DNA of 22,662 bases, from the NCBI GenBank assembly GCA_937908115.1, contig CALEQZ010000044.1:1-22662 (forward strand), given 5' to 3'. The number at the start of each line of letters is the position of its first letter. Position 1 is the first letter of the stretch. The notes below the pieces were generated by a model. The model was not told the origin of the DNA, searched no databases, and saw only the letters and a program-made list of their open reading frames with translations. The position numbers were made by a program, and so were the translations under genes. Positions 15,610 to 22,662 of the stretch are shown one piece after another. This DNA comes from an uncultured Alcaligenaceae bacterium. GTDB taxonomy: Bacteria > Pseudomonadota > Gammaproteobacteria > Burkholderiales > Burkholderiaceae_B.

Positions 15610-16524
15610 ATGGTGCCCTCGCTCAATTCCATCATTTCCCGGCTGCACCTGAAGCAATTGCGGCTTCTGATTGCACTTGGCGACCACGGCTCGTTGCTCA
15701 AGGCGGCGCAGCAGGTAGCGCTCACGCAGCCCGGCGCCAGCAAGGCGCTGCAGGAAATCGAAACCACCTTCGGCATGCCGCTATTCGTTCGCACCAACCG
15801 CGGGCTTCAACCCAACGAGGCCGGACGATGCGTGATCCGCTATGCGCGCGTGATTTGCACGGAACTTGCGCACATGCGCGAGGAAATGGTGGGGATCCAG
15901 GGCGGCCGCGTCTCGGTCGGTGTCATCATGGGGGCGGTGCCGCTGCTTGTCGATGCCGTCACGTCGCTCAAGCCGGACATGTCGGTCGAAATCGTGGAAG
16001 ACACGAGCGCAGCCTTGCTAGGACTGATTGATGTCGGCCGGCTCGACCTGGCCATTTGCCGCACGACCATCAGCCCGACGCCGCAAATTTATGATTCGCT
16101 CAAGCTGCAGGATGAAACGCTTGCGGTGGTTGCCAACGTGCAGCATCCGCTCAGGCGGGCCAAGCGGCTGACGCTGCATGACCTCGCGGACTATCGTTGG
16201 GTGGTGTATCGCGCGAACATGCCGATGCGCCTGTTGCTCGAGCGCGAATTCAGGGAAGCCGAAATACCCTTTCCGAGGCACCTGGTCGAAACGACCTCCC
16301 TGTTCGCCACCCTCGCGATCCTGCGCAGCAACCCGTCATTCGTCGCACTCGTGTCCATCGACGTCGCGCAATTCTTCGCGCGTCACGACATGACCTGCAT
16401 CCTTGCGCTTGAGCTGGCCTCGCGCAGCGAACCCTATGAGCTCGTTACGAGAAAAGACGCGCCGCTGTCGCACGGCGCGAAGCTGCTGATCGATGCATTA
16501 AAGCGCAGGCAAGGGATCGATTGA
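15610..16524 (+). CDS. LysR-family regulator of the catabolic cluster (PcaQ/GbpR-like)
   Basis: A 304-residue LysR-type activator or repressor. The N-terminal helix-turn-helix spans about 29-55: SLLKAAQQVALTQPGASKALQEIE, followed by MPLFVRTNRGLQPNEAG. A linker helix comes next, then the effector-binding domain beginning VSVGVIMGAVPLLV. The QPGASKALQEIE form and the GL-P-NEAG tail resemble the PcaQ/GbpR group that controls aromatic and sugar-acid catabolism. It is transcribed away from the Fe-ADH gene across a 187-bp region with a T-N11-A box, the classic layout for a LysR regulator of the adjacent operon. The inducer is probably the pathway substrate or an intermediate. No Shine-Dalgarno precedes the ATG at 15610. 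Confidence 0.93.
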   Translation: MVPSLNSIISRLHLKQLRLLIALGDHGSLLKAAQQVALTQPGASKALQEIETTFGMPLFVRTNRGLQPNEAGRCVIRYARVICTELAHMREEMVGIQGGRVSVGVIMGAVPLLVDAVTSLKPDMSVEIVEDTSAALLGLIDVGRLDLAICRTTISPTPQIYDSLKLQDETLAVVANVQHPLRRAKRLTLHDLADYRWVVYRANMPMRLLLEREFREAEIPFPRHLVETTSLFATLAILRSNPSFVALVSIDVAQFFARHDMTCILALELASRSEPYELVTRKDAPLSHGAKLLIDALKRRQGID

Positions 16525-16832
16525 GGCGGGCCTGCCATGGTCGGCTGCCGGCAAGCTGCGGGAGGTTTTCCGACTCGGCCACAGGCTTGCAGCGGCCTGA
16601 GCGGGGTAGGGCCTTTCGCGGCGGCGCTGCGGCGTGTGCTGCCGGGTGATCACCGCGACGCACTTATCGCCGCCTTTTACGCCATCCCAGTCGCGCAGTG
16701 GATGGACGCGAATCCGAGGTCGCCAAGGGCTGCGCCGCGCCCATCCGTTGCTGAAAAAAATCCGAATTTGCGGGCCGGAAATCAGGACAGGCGGTCTGAC
16801 ATTCACCGGTCTCGAGGCCGTTTGGGGGGCGG
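16525..16832. other. Gene-free stretch
   Basis: About 300 bp between the end of the LysR gene and the tRNA-Cys terminator. The open frames here lack ribosome binding sites and family features, and several run through the tRNA. I see no gene, no strong hairpin with a T-tract, and no repeat of note. Confidence 0.5.
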
Positions 16833-16835
16833 GGC

Positions 16836-16867
16836 GAAAAAAAGCCCTCAGAAAGAGGGCAATTTTT
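16836..16867 (-). terminator. Intrinsic terminator of tRNA-Cys
   Basis: GCCCTC (16844-16849) and GAGGGC (16855-16860) form a 6-bp GC stem with an AGAAA loop. On the minus strand it is followed by seven T (A-run 16837-16843). A T5 run also follows on the plus strand at 16863-16867, so it could act in both directions and also end the LysR transcript. Confidence 0.8.
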
Positions 16868-16924
16868 GGTTTTTGCGGAAAAACGGCAAAACCGCGACCG
16901 GCTGCAAACAAGCCCGCGTGAATC

Positions 16925-16998
16925 TGGAGGCGCAAGCCGGAATCGAACCGACGTACACGGATTTGCAATCCGCTGCATAACCACTCTGCCATTGCGCC
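16925..16998 (-). tRNA. tRNA-Cys (GCA)
   Basis: A 74-base tRNA with encoded CCA. The acceptor arms GGCGCAA and TTGCGCC pair, U73 is the cysteine discriminator, the T-loop GGTTCGATTCC is standard, and the anticodon GCA is the complement of 16964-16966. It is identical base for base to the second tRNA-Cys at 22468-22541. It is a single-gene unit with its own terminator 58 bp downstream. Confidence 0.97.
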
Positions 16999-17135
16999 GG
17001 GCGGTGGCGGTCACGCCAAGCGGGGGATTTTACATCAATTGCCGCAGGCGGCCGAAGACGCCGGCGTCGCTTGGGCGGCGCGGGCTTTGGTGATACTGTA
17101 CCGACGCTTCTTGACCCGACTTTGCGTCTGCCGCC
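16999..17135. promoter_or_regulatory. Divergent promoter region of tRNA-Cys and nudC
   Basis: A 137-bp gap. On the minus strand TAAAAT (17032 to 17027) is a good -10, followed by a run of C/G (CCCCCGC) like the GC-rich discriminator of stringently controlled stable-RNA promoters. The -35 is weak (TTCGGC around 17056-17051, 18-bp spacer). No clear nudC promoter or Shine-Dalgarno is seen. Confidence 0.4.
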
Positions 17136-18101
17136 ATGTATGCCTTGGATTGTTCGGCCGCCATCGGCTTTGGATTGAACCCGCTCGACCGGCTGTCGGA
17201 CAGGCGCGAGGACGAGGCATTCGTCCAGGCGGCACGGCGCGACGCGCGGTCCCGCTTTTTTGTATTCGCTGGCGAGGTACCCGTGCTCAAGCGCACGGAC
17301 GCCGGCCGCGATGCCCTTTTTTGCGCGCACGAGATCCCCGTGCTCGGCGAGCCTTGCCAAGAAGTATTCCTGGGCAAGGAGGCCGACGGTAGGGCGTTGT
17401 TTGCCATCGACGTCGGCCAGGATCGCGGCGATGCACTGGCCGCCTTGCCTGGCATCGAATTGATCGACCTGCGCACCATCGCCATGCGCGGGATGTTCCC
17501 CCATGCGTTGACGGGCGAGCTGGGCGGCGCCAAAGCCATCCTGCACTGGCATCAGCGGCATCGCTTTTGTGCCAACTGTGGCGCGGCCAGCGGGGTCGCA
17601 GCAGCCGGATGGCGCCGTGATTGCACGGCCTGCGGCGCGCAGCATTTCCCGCGCGTCGATCCGGTGGTGATCATGGTCGCCGTCGACGGCGAGCGGTGCC
17701 TGCTGGGCCGGCAACGGCGTTTCGCCCCTGGCATGTATTCGGCGCTGGCCGGCTTTCTCGAGCCTGGCGAGACAGTCGAAGACGCGGTTCGCCGTGAAAT
17801 CCTCGAGGAGGCGGGCGTGCGCTGTGCACAGGTGCGCTACTACGCCTCGCAGCCTTGGCCCTTTCCTTCGTCGCTGATGATAGGGTGCTTCGCCCGTGCG
17901 GTCAGCATCGATATTGCCGTCGACGAGGCCGAGCTGGAGGATGCCCGCTGGTTTGCCCGCGCGGAAGTGGCGCAGATGCTCGACGGCTCGCATCCGGACG
18001 GGCTGTCCACGCCCAAGCCGTTCGCGATCGCCCATCACCTGCTAAAGGCCTACGTTGAACACGGCGAAGGCGTTCTGCTGGACAGGGCGGCAGCCGGCTG
18101 A
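17136..18101 (+). CDS. nudC: NAD(+) diphosphatase / NAD-cap RNA decapping Nudix hydrolase
   Basis: Hydrolyses NAD(H) to NMN(H) and AMP and, in studied relatives, removes the NAD cap from RNA 5' ends. The 321-residue protein has the full NudC layout. It comprises an N-terminal domain (1-130), a zinc ribbon with C145, C148, C163 and C166, the Nudix box (G206, E212, R220-E221, E224-E225, G227), and the diagnostic SQPWPFPS motif at 238-245 just after it. All catalytic residues are intact. It is convergent with icd, with a 202-bp structured gap between the stops. Its start is the ATG at 17136; no good Shine-Dalgarno precedes it. Confidence 0.96.
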   Translation: MYALDCSAAIGFGLNPLDRLSDRREDEAFVQAARRDARSRFFVFAGEVPVLKRTDAGRDALFCAHEIPVLGEPCQEVFLGKEADGRALFAIDVGQDRGDALAALPGIELIDLRTIAMRGMFPHALTGELGGAKAILHWHQRHRFCANCGAASGVAAAGWRRDCTACGAQHFPRVDPVVIMVAVDGERCLLGRQRRFAPGMYSALAGFLEPGETVEDAVRREILEEAGVRCAQVRYYASQPWPFPSSLMIGCFARAVSIDIAVDEAELEDARWFARAEVAQMLDGSHPDGLSTPKPFAIAHHLLKAYVEHGEGVLLDRAAAG

Positions 18102-18116
18102 ATACGGCAGGTGCCC

Positions 18117-18153
18117 GCAGCCGGCCCGCAGCCATCGGCCTGCGGCCGGCTGC
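18117..18153. repeat. Large hairpin after nudC
   Basis: GCAGCCGGCC (18117-18126) pairs perfectly with GGCCGGCTGC (18144-18153), and the 17-base inner part can pair partly. There is no T-tract. It lies 15 bp after the nudC stop and probably ends or protects its mRNA. Confidence 0.55.
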
Positions 18154-18162
18154 GCAAACGAA

Positions 18163-18193
18163 GCGGGCGCAGCCGGATGCCGACTGCGCCCGC
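18163..18193 (-). terminator. Terminator-like hairpin after icd
   Basis: GCGGGCGCAG (18163-18172) and CTGCGCCCGC (18184-18193) form a perfect 10-bp stem with an 11-base loop. On the minus strand the tail is TTCGTTT, a weak T-tract, which fits termination of icd. The plus side has no T-tract. Confidence 0.5.
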
Positions 18194-18220
18194 AAGGGAT
18201 GGTATATCGAGGGCCTGGCG

Positions 18221-18247
18221 TTACGTGCGCGTGATGCGCGCCCGTAA
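18221..18247. repeat. Third hairpin in the nudC-icd gap
   Basis: An 11-base stem with one mismatch (18221-18231 against 18237-18247) and a five-base loop, TTACG at the base. No T-tract on either side. A further 7-bp stem, CACGGCG/CGCCGTG, follows at 18264-18290. Confidence 0.5.
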
Positions 18248-18303
18248 GATGGCACCGGCAGGCCACGGCGCCGGCCGCGCCGACGCCGTGACGCCACCGG
18301 CGA

Positions 18304-20535
<2,232 letters not shown>

Positions 20536-20696
20536 GTTTTTCGTAAACCTCGGTTTATCGCAGATGTGGCGGAAACTTCGAGTACCGGAGCCGGGGCGTC
20601 GGCGTGCGCACGGCGCATTCGCGACCCGGGCCGATTTTAACCCCGGCCGCGCACCTGGCCGGGTGCCGGGCATACCCTGCCGCGGGCCCCTGGCCG
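20536..20696 (-). promoter_or_regulatory. Upstream region of icd
   Basis: A 161-bp gap between the AraC stop and the icd start. It should contain the icd promoter. The 30 bases next to icd are AT-richer; no confident hexamer pair is seen. Confidence 0.35.
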
Positions 20697-21521
20697 TCAG
20701 GCCGACGGCAGTGCCTTCCAGGCCCGCGGCGACATCCCCAATTGGGCCTTGAACGCACGCGACAGGGCCGCTTCGCTGCCGTAGCCCACCTCGGCGGCCA
20801 CCGCCTTCAGCGGGCGCCCTCGCCGCAGGGACTGCTGGGCCAGGCTGACCCGCCAGCCCTGCAGGTATTGCCCGGGGGTCATGCCCACGGTTGCGCGAAA
20901 GCTCGTAGCGAAGGCACTGCGCGACATGCCGGCTTCGCCGGCAAGTGCCTCCAGTGTCCATTGCCTGGCCGGCGCCTCGTGCATCGCCACCAGGGCGTTG
21001 CGCAGGCGGGGATGGGACAGCCCCGAGAGCAGGCCGCCGCGTACGGCGCCGCTTTCCATCAATTGGCGCAGGACCTGGATCATGACCACTTCCATCAGGC
21101 GCTCGATCATCGCCATGCGGCCGCAGCGCTGCGCGAAGGCTTCGTCGAACAGCAGGGCCAGTACGGGCTCGGCGCCGGCGACCTCCTGCAGCGGCAGGCA
21201 TACCACGTCTGGCAGCGCCGAGGCCACGGGGTTACCCGGGCCGCCCTCAAAGGACAGGTGCGCGCAGACCATGTCCGCGCCCTGCTCGGGATCCGTGACG
21301 AAGCGGTGGGTCAGTGGCCGCGCAAACAGCAGCAGGCTCGGCCGGTCGACCTGCAAGCGCCGGCGGCCATATTGCACTTGGACCGTGCCGCGGCGGACCA
21401 GATGGATCTGCCCATGCACGCCGTCGCTTTGCAGGGTGTTCAGCCCGCACAGCGTGCCCGCGTTGAAGACGCTCGCCTTGATCGGGAAGTAGGACATGAG
21501 TGCAGCCAGTCGATCCGCCAT
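20697..21521 (-). CDS. AraC-family regulator with cupin-type sensor domain
   Basis: A 274-residue transcription factor. Residues 1-165 form a cupin-like sensor (the Cupin_6 type seen in AraC relatives), with beta-rich segments such as HGQIHLVRRGTVQVQYG and PSLLLFARP. Residues 170-272 hold the two helix-turn-helix motifs of AraC: WTLEALAGEAGMSRSAFATSFRATVGMTPGQYL (188-220) and LKAVAAEVGYGSEAALSRAFKAQLGMSPRAWK (238-269), matching the AraC signature. The ATG at 21521 follows AGGCG at about seven bases. It is transcribed divergently from ohr across 138 bp, so control of ohr is the simplest inference. Three cysteines in the sensor (25, 86, 108) could be redox-active, but this is speculative. Confidence 0.92.
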   Translation of the reverse strand: MADRLAALMSYFPIKASVFNAGTLCGLNTLQSDGVHGQIHLVRRGTVQVQYGRRRLQVDRPSLLLFARPLTHRFVTDPEQGADMVCAHLSFEGGPGNPVASALPDVVCLPLQEVAGAEPVLALLFDEAFAQRCGRMAMIERLMEVVMIQVLRQLMESGAVRGGLLSGLSHPRLRNALVAMHEAPARQWTLEALAGEAGMSRSAFATSFRATVGMTPGQYLQGWRVSLAQQSLRRGRPLKAVAAEVGYGSEAALSRAFKAQLGMSPRAWKALPSA

Positions 21522-21659
21522 TTGAACGCCTGATCAAGTTTTCCGTACTTTACATCACCAATCATTCGGGTGGACGGCGCAGAATGCGTCTTGCCGGGCG
21601 ACGTCGCCCCGGCAGCGACCAGCAAACGATGTCTGTCACACATTTATAGGAGCACTGCC
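21522..21659. promoter_or_regulatory. Divergent promoter region of the AraC gene and ohr
   Basis: A 138-bp gap. A near-perfect GC hairpin (GCCGGGCGAC at 21593-21602 against GTCGCCCCGGC at 21603-21613, one bulged C) lies in the probable ohr leader. AT-rich segments at 21534-21565 may hold promoter hexamers. No obvious AraC half-site pair or OhrR-type palindrome is recognisable. Confidence 0.45.
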
Positions 21660-22085
21660 ATGTCCATCGAAAAAATCCTGTACGCCGCCACTGCCACCGC
21701 CACGGGAGGCCGGGTAGGGCGCGCTGTTTCGTCCGATAACGTGTTGGACGTAAAACTGTCCACGCCGCGCGAACTGGGCGGCGCCGGCGGGCCAGGCACC
21801 AACCCGGAACAATTGTTCGCAGCGGGCTACTCGGCGTGCTTCCTGGGCGCGCTGAAGTTCGTGGCCAGCCGCAGGAAAGTCGCGTTGCCCGAAAACACCA
21901 GTGTCACGGGCAAGGTCGGCATCGGCCAGATCCCCACCGGCTTTGGCATCGAAGCCGAATTGACGATCTCGGCGCCGGGCGTCGATCGCGAAATCTTGTG
22001 GGAGCTGGTCGACGAGGCACACATCGTCTGCCCGTATTCGAACGCCACCAGCGGCAACATCGAGGTGACGTTGAACATCGTCTAA
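21660..22085 (+). CDS. ohr: Organic hydroperoxide resistance protein
   Basis: A thiol peroxidase of the Ohr/OsmC family that reduces organic and fatty-acid hydroperoxides in the cytoplasm using lipoylated proteins as electron donors. The 141 residues match Ohr length. The active-site set is complete at the canonical positions: R18, E50, peroxidatic C60 (GYSACF) and resolving C124 (HIVCPYSNAT). It starts at ATG 21660 after AGGAG; the frame opens earlier at 21570 but the family begins at MSIEKI. It is divergent from an AraC regulator, while ohr is classically controlled by the MarR-type OhrR, which is not seen here. The leader AGGAGCACTGCCATG is identical to that of the PfpI gene at 6636. Confidence 0.96.
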   Translation: MSIEKILYAATATATGGRVGRAVSSDNVLDVKLSTPRELGGAGGPGTNPEQLFAAGYSACFLGALKFVASRRKVALPENTSVTGKVGIGQIPTGFGIEAELTISAPGVDREILWELVDEAHIVCPYSNATSGNIEVTLNIV

Positions 22086-22280
22086 GGGGGGGCGCCCGCC
22101 GCGGCTGGCCGACGTTTGCGCATAAGGGCCGGGCACGGCCGCCATGGCTTTGTGCACTCGCTCAGCCGCACGCGGGCGATGTGGTCGGGATGGCCATGGC
22201 TTGCGAAAGCCGCTAGGAAGTAGCAAAGGGGGATGCGCCCGAAGAAGGCCCGGGCGTGGCGCCGCAAAGCAAGCAACAAA
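22086..22280. other. Gene-free spacer after ohr
   Basis: About 195 bp between ohr and the shared terminator. The open frames are without ribosome sites or known domains. Nothing recognisable is seen. Confidence 0.45.
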
Positions 22281-22306
22281 AAAGGAGCCGAAGCTCCTTT
22301 TTTTTT
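22281..22306. terminator. Bidirectional intrinsic terminator between ohr and the tRNA array
   Basis: AAAGGAGC (22281-22288) and GCTCCTTT (22293-22300) form a perfect stem with a CGAA tetraloop. Nine T follow on the plus strand (22298-22306), which ends ohr. Six A precede it, so on the minus strand it gives a T6 tail that ends the tRNA-Gly transcript. Confidence 0.88.
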
Positions 22307-22341
22307 CGCATGACCCCAAGCGAGGGGCCATGTGAGAATCC

Positions 22342-22444
<103 letters not shown>

Positions 22445-22467
22445 GGCCATTATAGCCTGTTTCAGGT

Positions 22468-22541
22468 TGGAGGCGCAAGCCGGAATCGAACCGACGTACA
22501 CGGATTTGCAATCCGCTGCATAACCACTCTGCCATTGCGCC
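22468..22541 (-). tRNA. tRNA-Cys (GCA), second copy
   Basis: A 74-base tRNA with encoded CCA and anticodon GCA (complement of 22507-22509). Its sequence is identical to the tRNA-Cys at 16925-16998, while the flanks differ. It lies between two tRNA-Gly genes. Confidence 0.97.
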
Positions 22542-22571
22542 GGACGCAACGACGACCGTCGCCGTCGCAAC

Positions 22572-22596
22572 AAAAAGGGGAAGCATGGGCTTCCCC
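22572..22596 (-). terminator. Intrinsic terminator-like hairpin inside the tRNA array
   Basis: GGGGAAGC (22577-22584) and GCTTCCCC (22589-22596) form a perfect 8-bp stem with a four-base loop. On the minus strand it is followed by five T (A5 at 22572-22576). It lies between the upstream tRNA-Gly and the tRNA-Cys, so it could split the array or act as a partial terminator. Confidence 0.7.
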
Positions 22597-22611
22597 TCTT
22601 CGCGGAAAATC

Positions 22612-22662
22612 TGGAGCGGGAAACGAGTCTCGAACTCGCGACCTCAACCTTGGCAAGGTTGC
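22612..22662 (-). tRNA. tRNA-Gly (GCC), partial at window end
   Basis: The 3' 51 bases of a tRNA-Gly, identical to the same part of the copy at 22342-22417, including the GCC anticodon and CCA. The 5' 25 bases lie beyond the window. Confidence 0.93.

Noticed and set aside
15423..15797. N-terminal extension of the Fe-ADH frame to 504 residues
   Set aside because: It is antisense to the LysR gene and the control region; Fe-ADH enzymes have about 380 residues starting at MSLINY.
16498..17014. Overlapping minus-strand open frames encoding AEWLCSGLQIRVRRFDSG-like or RNGRVVMQRIANPCTSVRF-like peptides
   Set aside because: These are translations of the tRNA-Cys gene in different frames, a well-known false-gene pattern. 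The same peptides recur over the second tRNA-Cys at 22468-22541.
20536..21201. N-terminal extension of the icd frame to 965 residues
   Set aside because: It overlaps the well-supported AraC gene and is Arg/Pro/Ala-rich shadow sequence; the monomeric IDH family starts at MTTTSK.

Overview
The window reads as chromosomal DNA of a high-GC betaproteobacterium. The best fit is Burkholderiales/Alcaligenaceae (Bordetella or Achromobacter type). The pointers are an orphan Bug/TctC binding protein, the aat-bpt-pyrD gene order, a monomeric NADP isocitrate dehydrogenase and dense, short-spaced operons. No transposase, integrase, phage gene or CRISPR array is visible. The genus is inferred from gene content only.

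Layout. (1) 1-2247 is a small accessory module: a GcvA-like LysR regulator, convergent with and overlapping a two-gene operon (a muconolactone-isomerase-like small protein, then a Bug binding protein). (2) 2488-6418, minus strand, is a housekeeping block: an unknown conserved protein, a Nudix hydrolase, the two N-end-rule aminoacyl transferases aat and bpt, and pyrD. (3) 6636-7193 is a PfpI/DJ-1 family protein. (4) 7312-16524 is a catabolic cluster. Six minus-strand genes are transcribed as Fe-alcohol dehydrogenase, ketoglutarate-semialdehyde-type aldehyde dehydrogenase, SDR, MFS anion symporter, D-2-hydroxyacid dehydrogenase and a XylD-like IlvD/Edd dehydratase. A LysR regulator diverges from them across a 187-bp control region. 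(5) 16925-18101 holds a tRNA-Cys with its own terminator, then nudC. (6) 18304-22085 holds icd, an AraC regulator and a divergent ohr. (7) 22342-22662 is a tRNA-Gly/tRNA-Cys/tRNA-Gly array; the last tRNA is cut by the window edge.

How the genes work together. In the catabolic cluster the MFS symporter would import an organic or sugar acid. The XylD-like dehydratase would make a 2-keto-3-deoxy acid, and the aldehyde dehydrogenase would oxidise a semialdehyde toward the TCA cycle. The set resembles the oxidative (Weimberg/Dahms) pentose pathways. It lacks the second dehydratase, the lactonase and the aldolase, and adds a D-2-hydroxyacid dehydrogenase and an Fe-ADH. It is therefore the best candidate here for an undescribed pathway variant. 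The rest is core metabolism, protein turnover, NAD/RNA-cap hydrolysis and peroxide defence.
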